Positions 14,866 through 23,686 of a stretch of 64,000 bases of DNA are shown one piece after another. The DNA is taken from the NCBI GenBank assembly GCA_045541975.1, contig JAZQKB010000015.1, forward strand, positions 1 to 64,000. The letters run 5' to 3'. Position numbers and translations under genes: made by a program. The notes under the pieces are model-generated. The model worked only from the letters and a program-made list of their open reading frames with translations. It did not search any database and had not been told where the DNA came from. Position 1 is the stretch's first letter, and every line of letters begins with the position of its first letter. Origin of the DNA: SIG452 sp045541975. Its GTDB lineage: Bacteria > Bacillota > Clostridia > UMGS1840.

Positions 14866-16308
14866 ATGTTTACATATAATAACGGTAGAATCGTGATTCA
14901 CAGAATCACAAAAACTAACAAAACAAATATTTCCAAAGAGGATATCATGAGAAACAACAAATACAATGATCAACTGATATCTCTACCCCAAAATGATACG
15001 GGAAATGCAAAAAGATTCCTGCTTTTTTGCAGAGACTTTGTGAAGTACAATATAGCTCTCCAGGAATGGATGATCTGGAATGGTAAACTGTGGAGTACAG
15101 AAAACGCCTATGCTGAAATAATTGTACTGGCGCAAGCGGTAATGGACAAGTATTACACAGTTGTGAAAGAAAACAAAAAGCTGGATAACAGTGATAAAAA
15201 GATAATTTTATCCCATGCTAAGGCTTCGAATAACAGACAGAGCTTATGTGATACCCTAACACTGGTGATGCATATGAATTACATTAAAAAAATGGAGTGC
15301 AAACCTTATCTGCTAAATGTGCAAAATGGGGTTGTAAACCTGAAAACAAAGGAATTACTTCCCCATCACCCCAAGTACGGATGTACCAATATTTGTGTTT
15401 GCGATTATAATCCAAACGCCAAAAGCAAGAGGTTTAAAGCTTTCGTAAAAGAAATTTGTGATTATGACCCAGAAGAGTATCATTATGTGAAAACTGCCGC
15501 AGGATATTGGGTTACCGGAAGTCGTCGAGAAGAAAAATTTTTCATATTTCTGGGTACTGGTTCAAATGGAAAAAGTAAATATTTAGAAACCATTGCTTAT
15601 ACTTTAGGTAATTATGCAGGTTTATTCCCAACCACGGCCTTGACAAAAACAAGTCAAGATGCCAGCAAACCGACTCCAGAATTGGTTCCATTGATAAATA
15701 CAAGATTCGCTCACACAAGTGAGTTGAAATCCGACAACATCATCAACGATGCTTGCATTAAGCAGTATACTGGCAATGCGCATCTTTTAGTCAGAAAAAT
15801 GCGTAAAGAGTACAGTATAGTTGATATATTTTTTAAAATTGTAGTGGATACCAATTATGAACCTAATTTCAAGCGTTTTGACGACGCTATCAAAAGAAGG
15901 ATCGTAATTGTGCCATTCACCAAAAAATTCGAAGGAGACGATAGGGATAACGATCTCGAACAGAAACTTCAAGACGATGCAGTTTATGTCTTAAAATGGC
16001 TCATTGATGGTGCGTTTGATTACTACGCAAACGGACTTCATGAACCTTCAATCGTTAGAGCAGCAACAGAAATGTATTGCTCCGAATCAGATTCTGTAAA
16101 GAGCTTCCTTGATAACGCAACCACATACCAAAATGGTTGCTTAACACAGTCATCGATTCTGTATCAATCATATATAGAATATTGTAATGGCAACTCTTTC
16201 GAACCACTGGACAGCAGAACTTTTTCCCAAACACTTATGAAAAAAGGGTATGAGAAAAAACTGAAAAACAGCGGCACATTTTTTAAGAATGTGAAACTAA
16301 ACGATTAA
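14866..16308 (+). CDS. D5/P4-family primase-helicase
   Basis: 480 residues. The N-terminal half includes a D5_N-like region (KPYLLNVQNGVVNLKTKEL). It is followed by an SF3-type helicase core with Walker A GTGSNGKS at 230-237 and a Walker B/sensor region (FAHTSELKSD, IVVDTNYEP). The C-terminus DAIKRRIVIVPF then a winged-helix-like end matches phage and satellite replication proteins. A DnaG/archaeal-type primase active site is not obvious, so it may be helicase only. AAGGAGG lies 8 bp before the ATG at 14866. It provides the element with its own replication initiation. Confidence 0.85.
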   Translation: MFTYNNGRIVIHRITKTNKTNISKEDIMRNNKYNDQLISLPQNDTGNAKRFLLFCRDFVKYNIALQEWMIWNGKLWSTENAYAEIIVLAQAVMDKYYTVVKENKKLDNSDKKIILSHAKASNNRQSLCDTLTLVMHMNYIKKMECKPYLLNVQNGVVNLKTKELLPHHPKYGCTNICVCDYNPNAKSKRFKAFVKEICDYDPEEYHYVKTAAGYWVTGSRREEKFFIFLGTGSNGKSKYLETIAYTLGNYAGLFPTTALTKTSQDASKPTPELVPLINTRFAHTSELKSDNIINDACIKQYTGNAHLLVRKMRKEYSIVDIFFKIVVDTNYEPNFKRFDDAIKRRIVIVPFTKKFEGDDRDNDLEQKLQDDAVYVLKWLIDGAFDYYANGLHEPSIVRAATEMYCSESDSVKSFLDNATTYQNGCLTQSSILYQSYIEYCNGNSFEPLDSRTFSQTLMKKGYEKKLKNSGTFFKNVKLND

Positions 16309-16346
16309 TCCACCACACCCACCACTCGTGGTAGATGTGGTGGGTG
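16308..16346. repeat. G-rich repeat cluster after the primase gene
   Basis: 16308-16325 is the inverted partner of 13212-13229. 16337-16346 (GTGGTGGGTG) inversely repeats 16317-16326, making a local hairpin. Three copies of one 10-bp motif next to a replication gene look like iterons. The first copy overlaps the primase stop codon. Confidence 0.6.
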
Positions 16347-16356
16347 AAACTATTAA

Positions 16357-16404
16357 ACACAATAAGCGTCCAAACTTTTTCGGTTATTTGGACGCTTATT
16401 GTGT
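16357..16404. other. 18-bp perfect hairpin, candidate origin or RNA structure
   Basis: ACACAATAAGCGTCCAAA at 16357-16374 pairs perfectly with 16387-16404; the loop is 12 nt. No T run follows, so it is a poor terminator. It lies between the G-rich repeats and the promoter of the next gene. A replication origin element or a stable RNA structure are both possible. Confidence 0.5.
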
Positions 16405-16419
16405 ATTAACGCAAAACCA

Positions 16420-16448
16420 TTGCTTTCCTAGTGAATTTGTGTTATAAT
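16420..16448 (+). promoter_or_regulatory. Promoter of the 661-residue protein
   Basis: TTGCTT at 16420-16425, a 17-bp spacer, and TATAAT at 16443-16448 with an upstream TG. The box is shared with the primase leader. Confidence 0.65.
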
Positions 16449-16470
16449 AAAATAAAAAGAGGTGTATTTT

Positions 16471-18456
16471 ATGAAACGACTCCCCCTATACAAACTAATG
16501 CAGATGTGCGATGCAGAAAAACTGAAAAAAATCTCGGAAGCCAATCCCGGCATCCCGCAACAGTACACCGTAATCGGACTTCATGAATTAGCGTCATTTT
16601 CTCCGTTTCCCAGCATCATGGATCAAGGCATAGAAGCATTAAAAAAAAGAAAATCCTTTGCTCGCATTAAGTGTGCGTGGAAACAAAAGATTGTTGCTGC
16701 ATTTACAGAATTCAGCAAAACAAACGAAAGCGCATTTAATATCCGCAAAAAGCACCATATCCTTGAATTCCAACAATCAAAAATAAGCAACTTTATAATA
16801 GCAATGGTTGGCACAGTTGACAACTGCATCGACAATAAGCTATATGATTGCTATTATATTACTACAATCGAACCGGGAGCCGAAGTTTTCATTGCAATCG
16901 AGAAAAGCAACACCAACCACAGTAACGCGATTGAAGAAATAATGAATCAGCAGAATTTATTTAAAGATTTCGAATTTTATGGCAACGATTTCAGCCAGAT
17001 TTACAACTTTTCGATTGATTTTATTTCATACATAACTGCTCAAAAGAATGATGAACTTACAAGTTTTATTCCGAAAAACTATACCATCGTTGAAAACGAA
17101 GAATATCAGGAACACATTAAACATAATAGTCCAGAAAATAACTGTGAAATCACAACCAAACCAACTGCAGAACCGTGTACCAATAGCACTCCCGAACAGA
17201 CTGTTGAATGGTTCATCCCCGGAATTCTGAAAAACTATGACTACAAATTGGATGTGTATTCTCAACTAATGAAATTGCTCAGCCTAGCGGATTCTAATAA
17301 AATGTTGTTCCTATTGGGATTTTTCTTTTCGAATTCTTTGCCACAACTTTCAGAAAACCGCAATCATATTTCCTTGGCGCTTATTTCGACCAATCAAACA
17401 TCCAGCAAGAGATTATGTGACATCTTATTCAGAATTGTATTAAACGAGGAAAGCCACACAGCAATTCCGTTTGCCCCTGAAAAGGAAATAGAAGATTATT
17501 TCGAATTATGTCCCCAACTCCCTTTGATTTCCACCATCAAGGACTTTAATAAAACGGATCGACAAAATTTAACTAATTCTTTAAATCTCTACCATAAAAG
17601 TCAACCGAAGAAATTGAAAGAAGCAATTATCATCCTTACCAGTAAAGAAATAGCGAATGTACACCTACACAATTTAGCAATAGATATATCGGACCCGTCC
17701 CATTTTGAAAGAACGGTAATAGATCTGAAAAATGATACTTCATTAAAAGAAACTATTCAGAATTTCTTAAACTATATGCAAAATAGATATGCCGACAAAA
17801 CGATTTTCTTAGGCGACTATGAAGCCCAACAAGAAAATAATAGCGAATATACAAAACTTGAACTGTCAAAAAAGGAAAAATTCTTATCAAAAAATTCTCA
17901 GTTAACCAACGAGGAAGTGCTTTGCTACGCTCCTATTGTCTATTTCTTAGAAGAATATGCTAAACACCTTTCTCAAACCAAAGCTATTTCCGAAGAACAG
18001 CACCACGCTCTGAACAATCAGATAAAGAAACTCTATATTCAAATGAAAGAAGAGCTGGTTGCACCATCCAATTTTACAGTCATATCACCCACTGAAATTT
18101 CTAACGTGCTTCTAAAATGCATTGCAAAAGCCTATCATGAAAATAAGTTTGATGGTCTCACCTCAGAAGATAATGCTTATCCCACTAACACCAAAAATGG
18201 AATAAAATTGTTATGCTTCCATCATCAACAGAGTTCCCCCTTAAAATATGTCATAGAATTCTTGGAAGGTGCCGGCATGGGTAAAGAAATAGAAGATATC
18301 CGGGAGACAGCGATGCAAAGCGCTACAGGAGATGAAGTCAAAAAAATTTGGAGAGAATCCGGATTTACATATTCACCTGAAGGAAGACTTCTCTACCCCA
18401 CCCGTAATGGTACAGCGCTAGCTATTATAAGCAGTAAATTAGAAGACCTGATTTAA
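16471..18456 (+). CDS. Large unknown protein of the mobile module
   Basis: 661 residues from the ATG at 16471 (AGAGG 8 bp upstream). I do not recognise a family. The first 200 residues are alpha/beta. The region 250-440 (MLFLLGFFFSNSLPQL, ISLALISTNQTSSKRLCDIL, LPLISTIKDF, AIIILTSKE) has the alternating hydrophobic strands of a P-loop ATPase but lacks a Walker A GKS/T motif. The C-terminal 120 residues contain a compact region (YVIEFLEGAGMGKEIEDI) and a DNA-primase-helicase-like tail. It could be a degenerate helicase partner of the primase upstream, consistent with the shared promoter box. No signal peptide. Confidence 0.7.
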   Translation: MKRLPLYKLMQMCDAEKLKKISEANPGIPQQYTVIGLHELASFSPFPSIMDQGIEALKKRKSFARIKCAWKQKIVAAFTEFSKTNESAFNIRKKHHILEFQQSKISNFIIAMVGTVDNCIDNKLYDCYYITTIEPGAEVFIAIEKSNTNHSNAIEEIMNQQNLFKDFEFYGNDFSQIYNFSIDFISYITAQKNDELTSFIPKNYTIVENEEYQEHIKHNSPENNCEITTKPTAEPCTNSTPEQTVEWFIPGILKNYDYKLDVYSQLMKLLSLADSNKMLFLLGFFFSNSLPQLSENRNHISLALISTNQTSSKRLCDILFRIVLNEESHTAIPFAPEKEIEDYFELCPQLPLISTIKDFNKTDRQNLTNSLNLYHKSQPKKLKEAIIILTSKEIANVHLHNLAIDISDPSHFERTVIDLKNDTSLKETIQNFLNYMQNRYADKTIFLGDYEAQQENNSEYTKLELSKKEKFLSKNSQLTNEEVLCYAPIVYFLEEYAKHLSQTKAISEEQHHALNNQIKKLYIQMKEELVAPSNFTVISPTEISNVLLKCIAKAYHENKFDGLTSEDNAYPTNTKNGIKLLCFHHQQSSPLKYVIEFLEGAGMGKEIEDIRETAMQSATGDEVKKIWRESGFTYSPEGRLLYPTRNGTALAIISSKLEDLI

Positions 18457-18468
18457 AGTTAAAAAAAA

Positions 18469-18486
18469 GATGTCAACGTTGTCAAC
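18469..18486. repeat. Third TGTCAAC direct-repeat pair
   Basis: TGTCAACGT-TGTCAACAT, two 9-bp units directly after the mobile module. It resembles the pairs at both island boundaries and may mark the end of an older or smaller element. Confidence 0.35.
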
Positions 18487-18558
18487 ATGTAAACCAGACG
18501 CCCAAAAACCGCTTAACAAAGCCACTTTTCAGCGTTAACACATCAGTTTACTACAAAC

Positions 18559-18616
18559 AAAAAAAGCGCACCCGTCAGACGGACCGATTTTAACCGTCAA
18601 CAGGTGTGCTTTTTTC
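18559..18616 (-). terminator. Terminator of the DUF624 gene
   Basis: Outer arms AAAAAGCGCACC and GGTGTGCTTTTT, with an inner CGTCAGACGG/CCGTC stem. It overlaps the stop codon at 18590 and could also stop rightward transcription. Confidence 0.7.
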
Positions 18617-19449
18617 AAATTTAACATATTTATCTAAGATTGCATCCGTAAAAAAAATTATTGTAAAATTGGTGATGCCGGGCAATACCAGATAGACAAT
18701 CAAAAGTACCAAAACCAAAAGGATTCGATTTGAGAACCCGAGCAAAACCACAACGGGAACAACTGCGTACAACACAAGATTTATCGCCATCATAAGCAAA
18801 TTGATGGGTAACTTCATCAGTGCTAATAGCAACGAATTCTTTAGAATATGTTTTAGGGGCAATTCAAAGGTAACCACCATCTGATACACATAAATATGCA
18901 GCATTAGGTAAGCAATCAAAAGCATCAACGTGAAACCTTGCAAAACAAACATTCCTGTATTGAAATAATAGGTAAACGCCACTGTAAACAAACAAATGGC
19001 AAACAGATCAATTACCCACAACACGCTACTTTTCTTGAAATTCTTTTTTGCCTGTTCCAGCAAATCACTAAATCCCCAACAGGGCAACTCCCTGCCATAT
19101 TCACGCAGGATGTAAATATACCCAGAGGTCGTTGGCCCTTGTCCTAAAAAAATCATAAAGAGAAACGCAAAAAAGAATCGGAACAAAAGATCATACCACA
19201 CCAGATCCGTATTAGGAATAACGTTTTCCTGTAGCATCAATAAGCGATTCATAAAGGGAGAAGAAAGTATTCCCACCACAAACATAGTTACCGCAAAGAA
19301 CGGAATTGATGTTACAAAATATAGCAGATTTAATTCTACGATATCCCATAATTTTCTGAGTAAAATGTCAAAAAACACTTGTATTCTCAGTTCATTGGGA
19401 TCTCTTTTTACAACACCCTTTCCAGGTTTGATATCTTTATAAAAAACAT
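18590..19449 (-). pseudogene. DUF624 (YesL-like) membrane protein gene with a start-proximal frameshift
   Basis: The uninterrupted frame from GTG at 19378 gives 262 residues with about six membrane segments, matching DUF624/YesL proteins found beside sugar ABC importers. The same frame continues upstream without a stop and reads YKDIKPGKGVVKRDPNELRI, the conserved family N-terminus, back to about 19440. An ATG at 19449 is out of frame by one base across a run of six Ts (19441-19446); a run of seven would give MFFYKDIKPGKGV. So the gene is either broken by a 1-base loss, slips on the homopolymer, or reflects an assembly error. It is separated from the importer genes at 45.9-51.1 kb. Confidence 0.7.
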
Positions 19450-19511
19450 ATCGTCACAACTTTCAATTAATGTAGTTTTAATAAAAATTGCTGCAATATT
19501 GAAATTACAGG

Positions 19512-19560
19512 AAAAAACAGCCTCCTATGATTCAATAAAACCATAGGAGGTATTTTTTTA
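19512..19560 (-). terminator. Terminator of the corrinoid-dehydrogenase operon
   Basis: CCTCCTATG at 19521-19529 and CATAGGAGG at 19542-19550, flanked by A and T runs. Confidence 0.8.
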
Positions 19561-19597
19561 TAGGCATTTCAAAACTGATATCATCTCAAAACGATAT

Positions 19598-20596
19598 TTA
19601 CGGTTGCGAGGTCATTCTTTTTGCAGTTCCTTCGTTGACTAACAGTTCAGCCTCTTCGCGGTTTTCCAGTTTTAAAATATTGTCTGCCAGTCGCATGGTG
19701 ACAATTTCCCGTCGGTCTAACGTAGGACCACCCATATGGGGCATACAGTAAACATTCGGCAAGGTACGAAGCAAGCTGTCTTCTTCCAGTGGTTCCTGAC
19801 AGAACACATCTAAAACAGCACTGAAACGCTTCTGTTTTAACGCTTCAACCATTTCCTCTTCACGAATGATGGGGCCTCTGGCAGTGTTGATAAACAAAGC
19901 ACCATCCTGCAATAAGTCGAAATGCTCTTTTCCAATCATTCCACGGGTCTTTTCAGTGCTTGCAGAATGCAGACTGACGATGTTACAGGTAGAAAAGATT
20001 TCTTCCAAAGAAACCTGCTCTGCCTGATGCTCTTTTAGATATGCTTCATCAATCTGATGTCCGGAATAGATCTTAACCTTTGCACGAAAAGTGTGTAGCA
20101 TAGAAATTAAGTATCTTGAAATAGCGCCCAGGCTGATAATCCCTACTGTTTGATCCAGAAGTCCCTGGGAAAAGAATCCGTCTCCGCGCCATCCGCCATT
20201 TCTGACGTTGTCCACATAAGTCGGAATTCTTCTTAAACCGGACAGCATATAGGCAATAGTACCTTCTGCCACTGATTCTGCATAGATTTCGTTTCCGCTC
20301 AGAATACGGATATTGTTTTCATACAGCCCTTCTCCAACCAACGTTCCAACTGTTCCGCCTAAATGAGCGATATATTTGATGTTGGTATGTTTGATATCTT
20401 CGTAAGAAATGGCGGTCTGCCCCCAACCTGTGATAATAGCATCGCAATCACGGGCATATTCTCCGATTTCTGAAGGAGTGGGATTTTGATCCCCTTCCCA
20501 ATACGAAACCTCAAAACGCTCACTAAGATACGCCTTTGCCTTGTCTGTTAAAAAAGCTTCGCCTTCATAGCATGGATAAGCCACAAAAAGTTTCAT
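19598..20596 (-). CDS. D-isomer-specific 2-hydroxyacid dehydrogenase
   Basis: 332 residues from 20596, chosen because GGAGG lies 7 bp upstream; an in-frame ATG directly before it is the alternative. Oxidises or reduces a 2-hydroxy/2-keto acid pair with NAD(H). The flavodoxin-like N-terminal domain, the NAD-binding core (SLGAISRYL replacing the usual GxGxxG pattern), the arginine motif NTARGPIIREEEMV, the glutamate in FCQEPL and the catalytic histidine in MPHMGGPT are all in the right order. The nucleotide loop is unusual, with GAIS where a third glycine is expected. The corrinoid protein gene ends 16 bp upstream, so the two are co-transcribed; the shared substrate is unknown. Confidence 0.85.
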   Translation of the reverse strand: MKLFVAYPCYEGEAFLTDKAKAYLSERFEVSYWEGDQNPTPSEIGEYARDCDAIITGWGQTAISYEDIKHTNIKYIAHLGGTVGTLVGEGLYENNIRILSGNEIYAESVAEGTIAYMLSGLRRIPTYVDNVRNGGWRGDGFFSQGLLDQTVGIISLGAISRYLISMLHTFRAKVKIYSGHQIDEAYLKEHQAEQVSLEEIFSTCNIVSLHSASTEKTRGMIGKEHFDLLQDGALFINTARGPIIREEEMVEALKQKRFSAVLDVFCQEPLEEDSLLRTLPNVYCMPHMGGPTLDRREIVTMRLADNILKLENREEAELLVNEGTAKRMTSQP

Positions 20597-20612
20597 CATC
20601 GAGCCTCCGGGA

Positions 20613-21251
20613 TTACTGATTCTGACAAATTGCTGCCGCAGCATCAGAACAACTTACGGCATCAGAAGTATAGACATCTGCACCGATGCTGTCGCAGAAG
20701 CTTTGAGTAACCGGTGCTCCACCAATCATAATTTTCACACTGTCTCTGATTCCGCCTTCTACCGCTTTATCCACTACATGTTTCATTTCGCCCATAGTGG
20801 TGGTTAATAATGCAGAACAACAGATAATTTGTGCGTTCACTTCTTTTGCTTTTTCAATGAATGCTTCAGGAGCAACATCTACACCAATATCGATAACGTT
20901 GAGGCCTTTTCCTTCCAGCATCATTTTTACCAGGTTTTTACCGATATCGTGCAGGTCGCCTTTTACGGTACCGATTACAACAGTCCCTTTGGCTTCTACT
21001 CCCTGGGAAACAAGATGGGGCTTTAACACTTCAACGCCCATGTTCATTGCACGTGCTGCAATCAGCACTTCGGGAACAAACACTTCGTTATTTTTGAATT
21101 TTTCTCCGATTACGCTCATTCCAGCGAGTAATCCCTGTTCTAAAATATCTTTGGGTGCTACGCCATCGGCAATCGCCTGAGCTACCAGTTCTTTTACCTT
21201 GGGAGCTCTGCCCTGTTGCAGCAATGTGCTGATTTCCTGTAATACGCTCAT
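20613..21251 (-). CDS. Corrinoid (B12-binding) methyl carrier protein
   Basis: 212 residues. Residues 1-85 form the helical cap domain (LEQGLLAGMSVIGEKF), and 88-212 the Rossmann-like B12 domain. The signature D99-L-H101-D-I-G104 supplies the lower-ligand histidine to cobalt, followed by CSALLTTTMGEM and MIGGAPVTQSF. This is the MtbC/MtmC/MtaC type that carries a methyl group between a substrate-specific and a reductive methyltransferase. It is paired with the UroD-type methyltransferase at 22673. The methyl donor is not evident: no MtmB/MtbB/MttB-like gene is in the window. AAAAGGAG precedes the ATG. Confidence 0.92.
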   Translation of the reverse strand: MSVLQEISTLLQQGRAPKVKELVAQAIADGVAPKDILEQGLLAGMSVIGEKFKNNEVFVPEVLIAARAMNMGVEVLKPHLVSQGVEAKGTVVIGTVKGDLHDIGKNLVKMMLEGKGLNVIDIGVDVAPEAFIEKAKEVNAQIICCSALLTTTMGEMKHVVDKAVEGGIRDSVKIMIGGAPVTQSFCDSIGADVYTSDAVSCSDAAAAICQNQ

Positions 21252-21300
21252 GCTAATAACTCCTTTTTATCCAGATTATTTTTTCGGTTATATCTTAACA

Positions 21301-21342
21301 CCAAAACGGTTTGATGTATTGAAAAATATCATCAAATTTTGG
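21301..21342. promoter_or_regulatory. Long inverted repeat upstream of the corrinoid gene
   Basis: CCAAAACGGTTTGATG (21301-21316) and CATCAAATTTTGG (21330-21342) are imperfect inverted arms 13 bp apart. They lie between the corrinoid gene and the PocR-AraC regulator gene, a good place for the regulator's operator. Confidence 0.5.
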
Positions 21343-21369
21343 ACTATTTTATTTTTTTAGCAGAAAAAT

Positions 21370-22503
21370 TCAAACATTGATATGTTTTTCTCTGTATTTT
21401 CCCGGTGATATGCCGGTCAGTTGCTTAAAAATCTTGGTAAAATAACTTTGGTCATCAAAGCCTACCAGGCTGGCAACATCAACAATGGTGAGGGAATTAT
21501 CCCGGAGTAATATTTTACTCTTTTCTATTCGGATGCTGTTGATATAGGCAGATAAGGTAACATGCATTTCTTCTTTAAAAATTTTGCTGATGTAGGACTT
21601 GCTTAAATACACATGCTCTGCAATCTGATCCAAAGAAATTTTATTCATATAGTTTGCTTTCACATAGGATGCAATTTTATAAATGGTATCGGTATGTTTT
21701 ACATCTCCAAATTCAAACACATAGCTTACATAGCGGTTGATTACTCCGGTAAGCCAGATGCTGAGCTTTTCCAGAGACTGAAAGTTTTCCACTTCCTTGA
21801 TATAATTATTATTCAAAGTGAAAATCTGGTTCATATCAGCACCCCCGTCAATGGCAGAACGGGACAGTAACACAATAAGCTCCAGAACCCTTGCTTTGAT
21901 AATTCCAAGATCCCCATTGGAATGAAAAAAAATCTGTCCCAGCAGTTTATTCAAAAGGTCTTTGGAATGTTTGGCGTCCCGTTGCATAATAGAGGTCTGA
22001 AGTTCTTTTTCAAGGTCTATGGAATAATGAGAATGCTCCGATACCGTCTCCAGCTCTTTGTAGATAATGTTTAAAAAGTCTTCTGTGGATTCTTCGGGTG
22101 CAAGGACGGGCAATTTTGGTACAAACACTGCAGAAATAATCTCTGCCAGATCGTTGACCTGCGAGGTTTCAAAATGAGGAAGTCCGTAGGTTTCGCTGAC
22201 ATCCGCCAAATCCCCCATAATTAACGGGCCGGTGATAATTCCGGTGTTTAAGATGTTCTCCTCTTCCAAAAGAGGAACCGCAATGAAAATAAAACCCATC
22301 GGGCAATAGTATATGTATTTATTATCCCATCGCACCGATTCATAGCACCCGTATAAATGGGTTGTTTTGTAATCGCATGGATGAGGACAGCGATTGCAGA
22401 ATGTTTCACAGGAAAAGTTCTTTAACCGAACATCAAAGGTGTTGCAGTCAGTCCGAAACATTGACGATATATGTTTTTTTAATTTTCTGATTCCGTCATC
22501 CAT
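21370..22503 (-). CDS. AraC-family regulator with a PocR sensory domain
   Basis: 377 residues. The N-terminal part (about 15-165) is a PocR-type ligand-binding domain with a cysteine cluster CETFCNRCPHPCDYKTTHLYGC trimmed here to its key cysteines, which in this family is proposed to bind small hydrocarbon derivatives or metal. A helical middle follows. The C-terminal 100 residues are a double AraC HTH (ISLDQIAEHVYLSKSYISKI, and VDVASLVGFDDQSYFTKIFK). PocR regulators control propanediol and methyl-corrinoid genes elsewhere, which fits its position between the corrinoid protein and the methyltransferase. It probably activates both sides. Confidence 0.85.
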   Translation of the reverse strand: MDDGIRKLKKHISSMFRTDCNTFDVRLKNFSCETFCNRCPHPCDYKTTHLYGCYESVRWDNKYIYYCPMGFIFIAVPLLEEENILNTGIITGPLIMGDLADVSETYGLPHFETSQVNDLAEIISAVFVPKLPVLAPEESTEDFLNIIYKELETVSEHSHYSIDLEKELQTSIMQRDAKHSKDLLNKLLGQIFFHSNGDLGIIKARVLELIVLLSRSAIDGGADMNQIFTLNNNYIKEVENFQSLEKLSIWLTGVINRYVSYVFEFGDVKHTDTIYKIASYVKANYMNKISLDQIAEHVYLSKSYISKIFKEEMHVTLSAYINSIRIEKSKILLRDNSLTIVDVASLVGFDDQSYFTKIFKQLTGISPGKYREKHINV

Positions 22504-22672
22504 GACATATTCTCCTTATCTGAGACTGTGAATGCATGCTGATTCTTCTGGAAATGCTATACTTTTAACAGAAGAAATTTACAAAATTATTCCAAAAAAA
22601 TCAAAATATTTATATACTTCTTTTTAGAAAAAATGTATACTGTTGTCAAATCTTATGGTGAGGTGAATCAAT

Positions 22673-23677
22673 ATGAACATGAAACATTGGTTAAATACGG
22701 TGAAAAATTCACCGAAAAAGAAAGCAATGCCGGTATTATCCTTCCCCTGCATTCAGCTGATGGACATCACAGTGAATGACTTAATCGCAAGCAGTGATTT
22801 ACAAGCCAAAGGTATGAAAATGATCGCGGATAAAGTTGACTCTTTAGCTTCTGTAAGCATGATGGATTTATCTGTGGAGGCTGAAGCTTTCGGTGCAACC
22901 ATCAAATTTTCCGATGACGAAGTTCCGACTGTAATCGGGGCACTGGTTACCGATATGGAAAAAGCCGAAAATTTACAGATTCCCGCTGTTGGAACCGGCA
23001 GAACAGGCATTTATATCGAAGCGATTGAAAAGGTATGCAAACTGATTACAGACCGTCCTGTGTTTGCCGGCGTTATTGGACCGTTCTCCTTGGCAGGACG
23101 ACTGATGGACGTTACAGAAGCTATGATTAACTGCTATGTGGAACCGGATATGGTACACATTGTGCTGAAAAAAGCAACTGAATTTATCATCTCGTATATC
23201 AAAGCGTATAAAGCTGCGGGTGCCAACGGTGTGGTAATGGCAGAGCCTTTATCCGGAATGCTTTCCCCTGATTTGGCGGTTACCTTCTCCGATACTTACG
23301 TCAAACAAATTGCAGACGCGGTGCAAGATGATGACTTTATCGTGATTTATCATAACTGCGGAAACAATACCATTCAGATGATCTCCTCGATTTTACAAAC
23401 CGGTTGTGCAGCCTATCACTTTGGCGATGCAATCAGTATGAGTGAAATGCTGACCCATATTCCTTCCGATACGGTTGCTATGGGAAATGTAAGTCCGGCA
23501 GCCCAGTTCAAAGGCGGCACTGTAGAATCCATCAAAGAGGATACCAAAAAAATTATGTCAGAGTGTTGCAAATATCCCAACTTTGTGATATCATCAGGTT
23601 GTGATATTCCTCCCACCACCAGCTGGGATAATATTGAAGCATTTTTCCAGGCTGTGGATGAGTTTTACAATGAATAA
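22673..23677 (+). CDS. UroD-family corrinoid:cofactor methyltransferase (MtaA/MtbA-like)
   Basis: 334 residues of the uroporphyrinogen-decarboxylase fold used by cobalamin-dependent methyltransferases. The zinc ligands typical of MtaA/MtbA are visible: the H-x-C pair in YHNCGNNT and the later cysteine in SSGCDIPPTT. The heme-pathway arginine motif of true UroD is absent. It should move the methyl group from the corrinoid protein (20613) to an acceptor such as a thiol or folate. GGTGAGGTGA precedes the ATG. DUF2284 follows after 9 bp. Confidence 0.88.
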   Translation: MNMKHWLNTVKNSPKKKAMPVLSFPCIQLMDITVNDLIASSDLQAKGMKMIADKVDSLASVSMMDLSVEAEAFGATIKFSDDEVPTVIGALVTDMEKAENLQIPAVGTGRTGIYIEAIEKVCKLITDRPVFAGVIGPFSLAGRLMDVTEAMINCYVEPDMVHIVLKKATEFIISYIKAYKAAGANGVVMAEPLSGMLSPDLAVTFSDTYVKQIADAVQDDDFIVIYHNCGNNTIQMISSILQTGCAAYHFGDAISMSEMLTHIPSDTVAMGNVSPAAQFKGGTVESIKEDTKKIMSECCKYPNFVISSGCDIPPTTSWDNIEAFFQAVDEFYNE

Positions 23678-23686
23678 GGTGACGGT

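Noticed and set aside
16357..16404. Intrinsic terminator of the primase gene
   Set aside because: The stem is perfect but no T run follows on either strand, so I list it as a structural or origin element.
21252..21369. Cobalamin riboswitch before the corrinoid gene
   Set aside because: The gap is about 118 bases, too short for the B12 aptamer, and lacks the B12-box pattern.
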